Positions 16,287-24,308 of a stretch of DNA of 24,910 nucleotides are shown piece by piece (the stretch's first letter is position 1; each line of letters begins with the position of its first letter). A program made the translations under genes and the position numbers. Under the pieces are notes generated by a model. The model was not told where the DNA came from and did no database searches. It saw only the letters and a program-made list of their open reading frames with translations. The stretch comes from an uncultured Desulfobacterium sp. (GTDB taxonomy: Bacteria > Desulfobacterota > Desulfobacteria > Desulfobacterales > Desulfobacteraceae): positions 1 to 24,910 of the forward strand of contig CAKZLA010000139.1 of NCBI GenBank assembly GCA_937124525.1, written 5' to 3'.

Positions 16287-16955
16287 TTATTGAGGAGGCA
16301 AGTCCGAGATGAACTCCAGTGCAAGATTGAGATCCACAAAGGCATAATTCATTTCCCTTGCCTTGTCCCGGCAGTCTGTGCAGATTTCTTTAAATTTACG
16401 CATATCTCCCTTGGTGGCCATATAGATCTGCTCAATGGCCTCCTGCTTAAAATCACTATACTCAGCGATAAAATCTTCCACCACAATGGGATATAGAATC
16501 AAGGTTTTTAAACGGCTGAGTATGTCAGGATGCTCACTTGTCAAATAGGTTCGGACCTGGGGCAATCCGGCAAAGACCATGGGTATCCCGGCATCAATGA
16601 TGCGCTTAAAATAGGGCCAGACACGATTGTCAAGATCGCTTGCCTCGTCAATGATGATGAAACAGGCACTCAGATTGCATATTTTTTGGAGGTACTCGGG
16701 GGTTCTGCGGTAGGTGGCGGTGGTGTTATAATTTAATTGCTTTAAAATCAACGCCAGTGTCACATGAATATTAAACAAGGATTCTACCCTTACTGCATGC
16801 AGCTTTGTAGGGCGCAGCAGGTTTAAAAAGCGGGTTTTCCCGACACCATAATCCCCCTCAATCAACACACTTTGCCCCCGGTATATCCGATTATAGATGG
16901 CTGACAAATATGAGATACGCCGCTTGTCACTGATGAAGCTTTCTTTCTGTGTCAT
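16287..16955 (-). CDS. AAA+ transposition ATPase (TniB/TnsC/MuB-like)
   Basis: 222-aa ATPase that would bind target DNA and activate the transposase. Walker A is GDYGVGKT (34-41), Walker B is FIIIDE (99-104), and a sensor-1 type strand VFAGLPQV (127-134) is followed by DILSRL with a possible arginine finger (Arg148). I chose the ATG at 16955 because GGAG lies 9 nt upstream and the transposase stop is just before it. An alternative ATG at 16970 would overlap the transposase gene by 14 bp and lacks a ribosome binding site. The short size and place after a DDE transposase resemble TniB and IS21 IstB; the adjoining large transposase favours the Tn5053/Tn7/Mu group. Confidence 0.88.
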   Translation of the reverse strand: MTQKESFISDKRRISYLSAIYNRIYRGQSVLIEGDYGVGKTRFLNLLRPTKLHAVRVESLFNIHVTLALILKQLNYNTTATYRRTPEYLQKICNLSACFIIIDEASDLDNRVWPYFKRIIDAGIPMVFAGLPQVRTYLTSEHPDILSRLKTLILYPIVVEDFIAEYSDFKQEAIEQIYMATKGDMRKFKEICTDCRDKAREMNYAFVDLNLALEFISDLPPQ

Positions 16956-16956
16956 G

Positions 16957-18621
16957 TCATACGTCTCCATGGATAGCATAGGGTGCCACAGGCATCTTCC
17001 GGTGATGGGCCTGGCAGTCAAGAATGAAGGCATTGAAGATGGCCATCCCTATGACATGATCAGGTTGGTTCATCTTTTTCCGGTAAGCCATGTATTTATT
17101 TTGGTTGTGACTAAAAATATCCTTTGCTTTGTCCAATGAGAGCCCCTTATTGTGTGTCTCAATCAACATCGTGCGATCAACAGTCATGGCATGGTGTTCC
17201 AAAAAGGCAATGATCTGTTCGAACTCACTTTTTTCAATGTCCATACCAGAGGATTTGACCGGGTATTCCGGTGGGGTCATGGGCATGGCCTCTCCGAGGA
17301 GAATGCCGTTATCCGCCGGTTCAAAGATGAACAACTTGTCATGATAGCGGGATATCTTCACCGGAGTGCTTTTATGAGTACTGAATGCATCTGCGCCAAC
17401 AGTCACATGGTAAATCCGGTTGTCGCACCGGATTGTCTTTTTCGTGGATACTTTTGCCGGGGTTTTTTGCAGGCCATATTTCATATACTGTTTTACCTGT
17501 TGAGGTTCAAAGGTCAGGGTATTCTTCTCTGTCATAAAAAACTGCGCTAATTTCTTTTCCGGAACCCAGGTGGATACTTTCCCATTTTCGCTGAAATAAT
17601 GTTTTGTCGAGTTGTGCTCATGCCGGTACTCCTGTATCAGTGAGCTGGCTTTTAATTCGTGAAGACTTATATCAAGGAGGGTCACTGTAATTTTTTCCCT
17701 TTTCCCGCATGTGAAGATGTAACCAGGGACGGTTTTGACAATCCGGTCCTGAAAAGCCTTGATAATCCGGATCTCAAAATGATGCAGGCTTCGGTGAGAT
17801 GACTCCAGGTGGGCTTTATCCTTGGGGGTACGGATTCGAGCAAAATCGGCGGCCATGTAAAACCCTTTGGGAGTCGAATGCGCAAGGTTCACGGCCTTAA
17901 AGACCCGCTTGAGGTTTTCAAACCCTTTTGCATGGTCCGGTCGCATACGAAAGGCTTTCTTGGGGAATGGTGTACTCAACAAAAACTGGGTGAAGAGATC
18001 CACTGCATTGAGACTGCTTTCAGAGAAGAACAAATCCAGAACAAACATATTCCGGGAGCCCATATCAAACAATTCAATCGCCTGGGGATGTTGCCAGAAC
18101 CCATTATCATCCCTGATTTTCAAATAGTGGAACCTGCAACCATCCATCTGGATCAGATCAAACACCGGTACCGGGTCAAAACAATAGCAGGTAAGCACCT
18201 CATCATCAAAATCCGGGCGGGTAAGATACGGTTTTAAATTGTCTCGCTTCACCGAGCGTCGGAGGGCAGCAATGGAGACGGGCCGCTTCAACTCCTCTTC
18301 AAGCCAATGATGATAATTCTTAATCGTTCTGGCCTTTCTGGTGATAAAAATAAACGCCTGGCTTGATGGATCACAGGATGCCTTGACCATGGCAATAAAA
18401 CGTTTCCTGGCCTCATCGTCCAGGGACCGGGGCCTGCCACTGCATCGCCTGCCCTCCATGATGCCTTGCTCTGCAAGCAATAACGGCCTTGGGATGATGC
18501 CCGTTTTTTTGTACTGGTCTTTGTAATACTTTTTTGCCCGCCGCAGGGCACCTCCCTGTTTGTTCATGATCTTCTTGTGGAGCAGTAGATAAAAACGGTC
18601 ATCCAGGGTCAGGTTATCCAT
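16957..18621 (-). CDS. DDE transposase (TniA/TnsB/MuA-like integrase core)
   Basis: 554-aa transposase. N-terminal HTH-rich part (1-135) with GRRCSGRPRSLDDEARKRF; integrase core with candidate catalytic residues Asp160 (LIQMDGCRF), Asp229 (MRPDHAKGF) and Glu273 (KAHLESSHRSLHHF), the last two 43 apart, as in D-D-E enzymes. A C-terminal beta-barrel-like and tail region (about 400-554) would contact the ATPase. The ATG at 18621 has AAGGGG 8 nt upstream and overlaps the preceding gene by 8 bp (ATGGATAA); the longer open frame upstream is not used. It should cut and join the element's ends with help of the downstream ATPase. Divergent from the textbook TniA and TnsB proteins as far as I can judge by eye. 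Confidence 0.85.
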   Translation of the reverse strand: MDNLTLDDRFYLLLHKKIMNKQGGALRRAKKYYKDQYKKTGIIPRPLLLAEQGIMEGRRCSGRPRSLDDEARKRFIAMVKASCDPSSQAFIFITRKARTIKNYHHWLEEELKRPVSIAALRRSVKRDNLKPYLTRPDFDDEVLTCYCFDPVPVFDLIQMDGCRFHYLKIRDDNGFWQHPQAIELFDMGSRNMFVLDLFFSESSLNAVDLFTQFLLSTPFPKKAFRMRPDHAKGFENLKRVFKAVNLAHSTPKGFYMAADFARIRTPKDKAHLESSHRSLHHFEIRIIKAFQDRIVKTVPGYIFTCGKREKITVTLLDISLHELKASSLIQEYRHEHNSTKHYFSENGKVSTWVPEKKLAQFFMTEKNTLTFEPQQVKQYMKYGLQKTPAKVSTKKTIRCDNRIYHVTVGADAFSTHKSTPVKISRYHDKLFIFEPADNGILLGEAMPMTPPEYPVKSSGMDIEKSEFEQIIAFLEHHAMTVDRTMLIETHNKGLSLDKAKDIFSHNQNKYMAYRKKMNQPDHVIGMAIFNAFILDCQAHHRKMPVAPYAIHGDV

Positions 18622-19180
18622 TGTCCGGCCCCTTTGACATAATTTTCTCCCGTATGACCTGATTCCACAGGAGAGCGGCCTGGCGCGAGGTTTTCTGCCA
18701 GCGCTCATGCTGGGCCATGCGAACCTGTTCTAACATGGCTGATACCGCAGACTTATATGCATCGGTGATAATATTGCTCAGATCCACCGAATCGTTTTTA
18801 TGAGAACTATTGCCTGAACGGATAAAGGCACTGATATTCAATGCCGTCAGTTCCTCTCCGGTGGCAAGGAAGCGCTTCCAGGTGCTTCTCTGCTCAAGGG
18901 GCGTTAACTTGGCCAGGGGACGGACCTGTGACTCATTGACAGGAAGTTTGTCCCCAATTGGGGACAGATTCTTAACGACTTGATAGGCATTGATAAACCG
19001 ATAGGCCTGGGATCTGCCCATATCCCAGCGGGCTTTGAGATAGGCAGCAAAACTCTCATACAGGGCCAGCCGATACAAACGAGTCTGTTTTATCTCATTG
19101 AGAGCCTTTCCAAGCTCATAAAAATTCTGTTGCTTGCTGGCAATAATGGTTTCAAGGTGGTTTAATCTTTCCTGCGGCAT
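18614..19180 (-). CDS. Transposon-borne HTH-like DNA-binding protein
   Basis: 188-aa protein of a type I recognise from plasmids and mobile elements by its central part (YESFAAYLKARWDMGRSQAY, then a NLSPIGDKLPVNESQVRPLA segment), where it resembles ParB/KorB-like helix-turn-helix segments. The N-terminal 25 residues form a helix (ETIIASKQQNFYELGKALN). Start ATG at 19180 with GAGGT 5 nt upstream. It overlaps the transposase gene by 8 bp, so the two are probably translationally coupled. Likely roles are regulation of the operon or binding of element ends or target; neither is shown by the sequence. Confidence 0.65.
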   Translation of the reverse strand: MPQERLNHLETIIASKQQNFYELGKALNEIKQTRLYRLALYESFAAYLKARWDMGRSQAYRFINAYQVVKNLSPIGDKLPVNESQVRPLAKLTPLEQRSTWKRFLATGEELTALNISAFIRSGNSSHKNDSVDLSNIITDAYKSAVSAMLEQVRMAQHERWQKTSRQAALLWNQVIREKIMSKGPDNG

Positions 19181-19182
19181 AA

Positions 19183-19551
19183 CTACCTCAATCCCGGCAT
19201 TGAAAAGCCAATACCTGCTGCAAGGGTACGCACCGCTTGGGCGGCATCTTCATTCCGGTTCGAGCCAGTGGCCTGTATTTGTTTTAAAAACGCAACACTT
19301 TCTTTAAAACCCAATCCCTTGACCGTTATGACAAGGTCGATGGTATTGAAATTTTTTTCACACCTGAAACACCGGGCCAGGTTTGTGGTCGGATGGGTTG
19401 CTGTCTGGAACTCATGGCACAAAGGGCAAAGAAAACGAAAAACGCCTTCGCTGACTTTTGAAGGAATTTGCAACTCATCTCTGATCAGCCGCTGGATAGG
19501 AATCGCGTTTCTCAACTCAAACAATTCATGGGATGAAAATCGTTTTTTCAT
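19183..19551 (-). CDS. CHC2-like zinc-finger protein of the transposon
   Basis: 122-aa protein with a primase-type zinc finger: LCPLC (Cys42, Cys45), a His near 53 and RCFRC (Cys61, Cys64), followed by NFNTIDLVITVKGLGFKESVAFL, the helix pattern seen after the finger in DnaG-like CHC2 domains. No TOPRIM or catalytic primase domain follows, so it is a stand-alone finger. The start at 19551 has GGAG 9 nt upstream; the ATG five codons earlier has none. It ends 2 nt before the next start and belongs to the operon. It may bind single-stranded or target DNA during transposition (inference). Confidence 0.7.
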   Translation of the reverse strand: MKKRFSSHELFELRNAIPIQRLIRDELQIPSKVSEGVFRFLCPLCHEFQTATHPTTNLARCFRCEKNFNTIDLVITVKGLGFKESVAFLKQIQATGSNRNEDAAQAVRTLAAGIGFSMPGLR

Positions 19552-19585
19552 AGACAATCTCTCCATAGTATGGGGTTAACCACCA

Positions 19586-19830
19586 TGCCATTTAAGTGGC
19601 GGTGGGTGAGTAGAACTGCTTCCACCATCTACTATACATTGTGGGAGGATGACCGTCTGTTGCCTCTTAAACATCAAATCCGATTACTCCGTGAATATTT
19701 CATTTGTTTTCAGCTGGTTATTGCCATGATGCCTCTTGAAATCAATACTTGATTAGTCAATGGATATTCTTATGTATTTCAAGCGCTTAGTTCAATGATG
19801 CGTCTTAAACATGTTTGGGGATTAGTCGCA
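19586..19830. repeat. Three 29-bp direct repeats with an exact 69-bp period
   Basis: Copies at 19661-19689, 19730-19758 and 19799-19827 share TGC-TCTT-AA at the start and GATTA-TC at the end; the middle of each differs. The 40-bp intervals are also related to one another (about 60 percent by eye), so this is a decayed tandem array of 69-bp units rather than repeats with unrelated spacers. A weak fourth match begins near 19586. They lie in the only sizeable gap inside the transposon and may be binding sites for its regulator or transposase. Confidence 0.65.
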
Positions 19831-19857
19831 GTTGGCAGGAGCAGATATACGCAGATT

Positions 19858-20229
19858 TCAAGGTACACCCGGGCGCCGAGCCCGGCATTCCTGAACGACC
19901 AGAAAAATCAAATATCTGAGTATGACAAGATGTTTTGCACCATATTCATTGAGAATAATTTCATGGGGCAAAATGGGAGTTTGCCGGTTATTTGCAATGG
20001 GTGGCTCATCCGGTAATGCTTCTTGAACAGCTGCAATTTTCTTGTCAAGATAGTTTGTTTTGGAATAATCCCTGTTCTTTCTATTCCATTTTTCACATTG
20101 TCTTCGATGTTGTTCGTTCATGCAGTCGGGGTTGGCGCAGGTTTGCTGCCGTCCTATTTGACGCACATCTGGCTTGAACCATTTTCGACAGATACAACAG
20201 GGTCTTTTGCCACGTGAATTTTTAGCCAT
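19858..20229 (-). CDS. Small transposon-borne zinc-finger protein
   Basis: 123-aa protein, first gene of the element's cluster. The basic N-terminus contains KRPCCICRKWFKPD (Cys11/12/14) and a second cysteine pair in CANPDC (Cys31, Cys36), followed by a His/Arg/Lys-rich helix (QHRRQCEKWNRKN). This is a small treble-clef-like finger that recurs near transposases in my recollection. The C-terminal half has an LPHEIILNEYG segment. Start ATG at 20229, with GGAG 7 nt upstream. A 300-bp gap with 69-bp repeats separates it from the other four genes. Probably a DNA-binding accessory or regulatory protein. Confidence 0.6.
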   Translation of the reverse strand: MAKNSRGKRPCCICRKWFKPDVRQIGRQQTCANPDCMNEQHRRQCEKWNRKNRDYSKTNYLDKKIAAVQEALPDEPPIANNRQTPILPHEIILNEYGAKHLVILRYLIFLVVQECRARRPGVP

Positions 20230-20360
20230 TTCAGTCTCCAGAGTTCAGGTTTACCCTGAGACTATAGAATGAATGGGGGGTGCTATAAAAGCGGCGGGGT
20301 AAGCGGGGTAATTTTTATTTATTTGGGGCGGGATAAAGCAGCGGGGTATCGGAGGATGGG

Positions 20361-20409
20361 CGTTACAGTATTTTGTCAGCTATTTGGGGGTCAGGCGTTA
20401 CAGTATTTG
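20361..20409 (+). repeat. Right-side copies of the transposon-bracketing repeat
   Basis: CGTTACAGTATTTTG at 20361-20375 (exact complement of 15849-15863) and GCGTTACAGTATTTG at about 20396-20409, the two being 35 bp apart with GGGGGTCAG between them. Paired sites at an end are typical of Tn7/Mu-like elements. AOR coding similarity begins immediately after. Confidence 0.5.
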
Positions 20410-21108
20410 AATCTGATCAGCTGCTGGAAAAAATGGCCAAACGGGAGGGCATTGGCGACTATCTGGCCGACGGCACCTATTATGCGGCCCGGCGCATTGG
20501 CAAGGGGGCTGAAAAATTTGACCACAATACCACCAAAAAACATGAGCAGATGAACATCAAACTGGGTATGATGGATCCCCTTTACTTTTTGATGTATGCC
20601 ACCAACGAGAAGATCAGCATCACCCAGATTGAGGGGAACTGGCCCCAGGCCCCCTTTCCTTCCAAGGAGCAGCGGGAATCCTTTGTCAAGGACTGGCCCC
20701 AGCTGCCGGATGAAAAGTTCAAAAAGTACTTTATGGACTGGGAGTTCCGGGGGGAAAAGGCAAATCCTCACTATCCCACCCCTGATATGGCATCGGAGAT
20801 CGTGGACTGGATGGAAATGCTCCACAATATTGACGATGCGCTGGGGATCTGCGCCGGCATGGGATCCTTCTGCCTGAAACCCCCTTACCATATCAACAAC
20901 TACCATAAACTTATCTCTGCGGCCACGGGCCTTGAACTTACGCGTGGGGACTTGAAGAAAATCGTCAACCGGAGCCGGAACCTGCACCGGGCCTTTAATA
21001 ACACCAGGGGGATGCGAAGGGCCGATGAAAAGCCGCCGGAAGACCATTGGAAGCACAGGTTTCCAGAGATTGAGGATACGCTTTTGTCCACCTATCCGGG
21101 ATTTTTCA
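20403..21108 (+). pseudogene. Aldehyde:ferredoxin oxidoreductase (BamB-like), C-terminal fragment
   Basis: About 235 residues of the C-terminal domains of a tungsten AOR-family enzyme, closest in feel to BamB of class II benzoyl-CoA reductases: REGIGDYLADGTYYAARRIG, ISITQIEGNWPQAPFP, DEKFKKYFMDWEFRGEK, and DDALGICAG. The last contains the DxxG(L/I)C motif that provides the fourth cluster cysteine and contacts the metallopterin. The N-terminal half, with the three-cysteine cluster motif and most of the cofactor fold, is missing; similarity starts at the transposon boundary. Near 21100 the reading frame leaves recognisable AOR sequence (after LLSTYPG) and runs out of frame to 21263, so the C-terminal tail is lost as well. 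Not functional as such. The following HdrD-like and MoeA-like genes are natural partners. Confidence 0.85.
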
Positions 21109-22128
21109 ATGAGAAGACTGGTGAGAGAGGCGTCTTTCGGCTTAAGCGAAGTGGAAGGCGAAGACATCTGGCGCTGCACCACCTGCGGCACCTGTCCGGA
21201 CCAGTGCCCCAGGGGGGTGGGACAGATAGACGTGGCCGTGGCCCTGCGCCGGGTGGCCACTGAGTACGACCTGTTTCCGGCTTCGGCAAAATCGGCCAGG
21301 ACAGCCAGGTCCAGCCTCATCTCCGAAGGCAATCCCCTTCAGGGCGAGCGATCCGGCCGGTCCCAATGGGCAGAGGGGCTGGCTGTCAAACCCTTTGAAG
21401 AGAGCATGGAGGTGCTCTACTTTGTTGGATGCTACCTCTCCTTTGACCCGCGGATGAAAAAGGTGGCCCGGGCCACGACCAATATTTTGAACCGGGCAGG
21501 AGTGGACTTTGGCATTCTGGGAGACAGGGAGAGCTGCTGCGGAGAAAGCATACGTAAGACCGGGGCAGAAGAAGTATTCAAGGACCTGGCCAGGGAAAAC
21601 ATTAAAAATTTCATTGATCACGGGGTCAGACGGGTGGTTGTCTCCTCCCCCCATTGTTATCACACCTTTAAAAACGAATATCCCGAGTTCATGGTTAACT
21701 TTGAGATTATCCACATGTCCCAGTATATTCTGGAACTGGTGGACCAGGGCCGGCTGATTTTTTCCGGAAGTTTTAACCACACCATCACCTACCACGATCC
21801 CTGCTACCTGGGTCGGCATAACAAGATTTATTCAGAACCCAGGCAGCTGCTGCAACAAATTCAGGGACTGAACCTGGTGGAGATGGAGGCCCATGGGTCC
21901 AGGAGCCTGTGCTGCGGCGGAGGTGGGGGCCGTATCTGGATGGACACCCCAAAAGAGGAGCGGTTCTCCGATATCCGGCTTCACCAAGCCAGGGCCACAG
22001 GCGCCAACGTCCTGGCAACGGCCTGTCCTTACTGCATCACCAACTTTGAAGAGAGCCGGCTGAACCTGGAAATGGAAGCGTCCCTAAAAATTAAGGACAT
22101 CACTGAAATCATCAACGAGGTGCTCTGA
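21109..22128 (+). CDS. HdrD-like iron-sulfur oxidoreductase, N-terminally truncated
   Basis: 339 aa from ATG 21109, with no good ribosome binding site. One [4Fe-4S] motif remains (Cys23, 26, 29, 33; WRCTTCGTCPDQCPRGV), then two CCG domains: VGC at 108, CCG at 143-144, Cys183; and PC at 232, CCGGGGG from 268, CPYC at 306-309. Homologues carry a further four-cysteine motif upstream, so the first cluster and some 60-80 residues are probably missing; RRLVREASFGL looks like the linker that normally follows it. Role: electron transfer between ferredoxin/AOR and other carriers, as in heterodisulfide-reductase-like modules. The gene is fused end-on to the AOR fragment in a different frame, pointing to one deletion that removed the AOR tail and the HdrD start. 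Confidence 0.85.
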   Translation: MRRLVREASFGLSEVEGEDIWRCTTCGTCPDQCPRGVGQIDVAVALRRVATEYDLFPASAKSARTARSSLISEGNPLQGERSGRSQWAEGLAVKPFEESMEVLYFVGCYLSFDPRMKKVARATTNILNRAGVDFGILGDRESCCGESIRKTGAEEVFKDLARENIKNFIDHGVRRVVVSSPHCYHTFKNEYPEFMVNFEIIHMSQYILELVDQGRLIFSGSFNHTITYHDPCYLGRHNKIYSEPRQLLQQIQGLNLVEMEAHGSRSLCCGGGGGRIWMDTPKEERFSDIRLHQARATGANVLATACPYCITNFEESRLNLEMEASLKIKDITEIINEVL

Positions 22129-22250
22129 TCAACATAAGTGCCCGAGCAGATATTCTTCAAGATAAAACCCAGAGATATCAACAATATATATCCATGGAAT
22201 ACTGAAAAACATATGTGTGGGTACTTACAAGGCGGCACAGGAGGCGAACC

Positions 22251-23081
22251 ATGACGAATCTTAGAGAGGGGCAGGTATCCATTTTAAAAGAGACCCCGAT
22301 CCTGGGAAAAGAGAGCGTGCCGGTCCTGGATGCCTTGAACCGGATTCTTGCCATGGATGTGGCAGCGGTTGAAGACCTGCCTGGGGCGGACATCTCCGCC
22401 GTGGACGGATATGCCCTCTGCCACGAGAATCTGAAGGGGGCCTCGTATCGCTCACCGATTGCCATAAATATCATTGCCGAATCTTCGGCTGGCAACCCCT
22501 GTGATCGGAGGGTCACACCGGGTACTGCTGTCCGCATCATGACCGGAGCCCTGGTTCCAAAGGGGGCGGATACAATAATCAGGATCGAGCATACCCTGGA
22601 AAAAGAAGACCGGGTCTTCTGCCTGAATCAGCCCGGCCCCAGCCAGGGCATTCGTTTTCAGGGGGAGTCTTTCAAAAAAGGGGATGTGGTGATTACTTCA
22701 GGCGGGACCTCCAAGGGAAGGTATGACCTGACCCACAAGGCCTTTGAATTCCTGGGGGTCAAGATAAAATTTTCCAACCAGGCCCAAAAAAAGGGAAAGC
22801 CCACCCTTTTCGGCACCAGAGGAGATCAGCTTTTCTTTGCCCTGCCCGGCAATCCTTATGCGGCCATGCTCTCCTTTGATCAGTTTGTTAAACCCGTACT
22901 CCTTAAAATGATGGGCCACCCGGATGTATTCCAAGCCTTTGCCAGGCTGAACGGGAACTTTTCCAAGGTTGTAGACGGCCACAATGGAAAAACATCCCCC
23001 TTATGGGCACCAAGCGTACTGCTGGGAAAGCGGGTTACCCAAAAACCCGCGTTGATGGGAGTTCTTTGGAGAAATTCATAG
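22251..23081 (+). pseudogene. MoeA-like molybdopterin molybdenum/tungsten-transferase with internal deletion
   Basis: 276 aa versus about 400 for the family. Start ATG 22251 with GGAGG 6 nt upstream. Domains I-II look normal: SAVDGYA (49-55), RIMTGA (95-100), FQGESFKKGD (136-145). The chain then jumps directly from KKGDVV to ITSGGTSKGRYDL (148-160), omitting about 100 residues of the MogA-like domain that would lie between; LPGNPYAAMLSF (198-209) is present. After VVDGHNGK (about 247) the sequence no longer resembles MoeA; the frame ends at a stop that touches the convergent efflux gene (stops at 23079-23081 and 23076-23078). MoeA inserts Mo or W into molybdopterin, a fitting neighbour for a tungsten AOR. 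Probably inactive. Confidence 0.8.
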
Positions 23082-24308
23082 CTGTCCACCACCTAACACT
23101 TTGTACATTGTAACAAGATTACTCAAATAAGCCTGTTTGACTGTTACCGCAGTCTGTTCAGCTGCAAAAAGAGACCTCTGGGAATCCAGCACAGTCAAAA
23201 AGTTATCAATACCGTTTTGATATCTGGCACTGGATAGGTCATATGTTTTTCGGGTGGCCGTTACCAAGGCATCCTGGGCCGCCAGTTGGTCTTGATATGT
23301 TCCCATGGCAGCCAATTGATCGGCAACTTCCTTGAAAGCCACCTGAATCACTGCCTCATATTCTGCGGCAGCAATTTTTTCATTCACCCGGGCGACCTCA
23401 AGGCTGGCATTAAGGCCTTCCCGGTTAAATATCGGCATGGAAACCAAAGGGGAAAAATTCCAGGCATAGGCTGCACCGGACTTTACCAGTGCAGACAGAC
23501 TGTCACTGGCAAGACCGAATGCACTGGTAAGGCTGATAGACGGGTAAAGCGCTGCCCGGGCTGCACCTATATCTGCATTTGCGGCCTTGAGTTGATGCTC
23601 TGCCTGTCTGATATCGGGTCTTGCCATTAAAATTCTGGAAGGTAAGCCTTGGGGAAGGGTTTCCATAAACCAAAGGTCGTCAATGGAATCCCTGCCATCG
23701 AGAAGATCATCCACAAAGGTTCCCGCAAGCAGGGTACAAGCGTTTTTTGCCTGGGCCATCAAGCGGGTATATTGGGCGATGGATGCTTTTGCACTTTCAA
23801 CGGAGGTGGCAGCCTGGGCCAGATCAAGCTGGGTGGCAGAACCGACATCGTATTGCAATTTAACCACGTCATGGGTTTTTTCGTATGCATCAAGTGTGTT
23901 TTTTGCCAACAAAAATAATTCTTTTTCAGCCAGATAGGCCAAATATGCATCTGCCGTTTCAGCTATCAATGCAATGCGTGTATTTAAAGCTGCTTCCTCC
24001 GTTGACAAATAGGCTTCAAGGGCCTTTTGATTAAGACTGCCGATCCTTCCGAAAAAATCAAGCTCATATGCTGTCACAGCAAATTTTGCACTGAGGTTTG
24101 AACTGGTCACAGATTTTCCTGTGCCACTGATATCTTCCGGCACACCGGAACGGGAGACAGAACCCACCCCTGAAATAACGGGGAAGGTGTCGGCACGCTG
24201 TATCCTGTATGCCGCCTTTGCTTTCTCAATGTTGAATACAGCAACTCTGAGATCTCGATTGTTTTCCAGGGCTCTTTCAATAAGGGTTTTAGTGTATCGA
24301 TCTCTCCG
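23076..24308 (-). pseudogene. RND efflux outer-membrane factor (NodT/OprM type), 5'-truncated
   Basis: Outer-membrane channel of tripartite efflux pumps. About 410 codons of the expected 460-480 are present: LIERALENNRDLRVAVFNIE, ELDFFGRI, TADAYLAYLAE, YDVGSATQLDLAQA, ILMARPDIRQAEHQLKAANA, IGAARAALYPSISLT, GIDNFLTVLDSQRSLF, and a natural end VTMYKVLGGGQL. The frame is closed by TAA at 24309-24311 just before the recognisable part, so the lipoprotein signal and first 50-60 residues are missing. The first internal start codon (GTG, 24167) would cut the channel further. No RND pump or adaptor gene is in view. A different reading frame takes over upstream, indicating a junction near 24290-24310. 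Confidence 0.8.

Larger units (their letters stand above)
15857..20402 (-). mobile_element. Five-gene Mu/Tn7-like (TniA/TniB-type) transposon, approximate limits
   Basis: Minus-strand cluster in the order zinc-finger protein, CHC2-like protein, HTH-like protein, DDE transposase, AAA ATPase, ending in a terminator. The last three genes overlap or nearly abut (8-bp overlap between HTH and transposase, 1-nt gap between transposase and ATPase), so they form one operon. The limits are set at inverted TGTAACG motifs; no direct target duplication matches at these points, so ends or flanks may be altered. The right boundary falls inside an AOR gene. No TniQ-, TnsA- or resolvase-like gene and no cargo are visible. 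Confidence 0.65.

Noticed and set aside
19661..19827. CRISPR array
   Set aside because: Only three diverged repeats, the intervals are similar to each other, and there are no cas genes.
20391..21332. Long minus-strand frame opposite AOR and HdrD
   Set aside because: The plus strand carries unmistakable AOR and HdrD motifs; the reverse frame is a shadow caused by codon bias.
23030..23050. Hairpin GCGGGTT...AACCCGC inside the end of the MoeA frame
   Set aside because: It lies within the reading frame and has no T tract, so it is not a convincing terminator.
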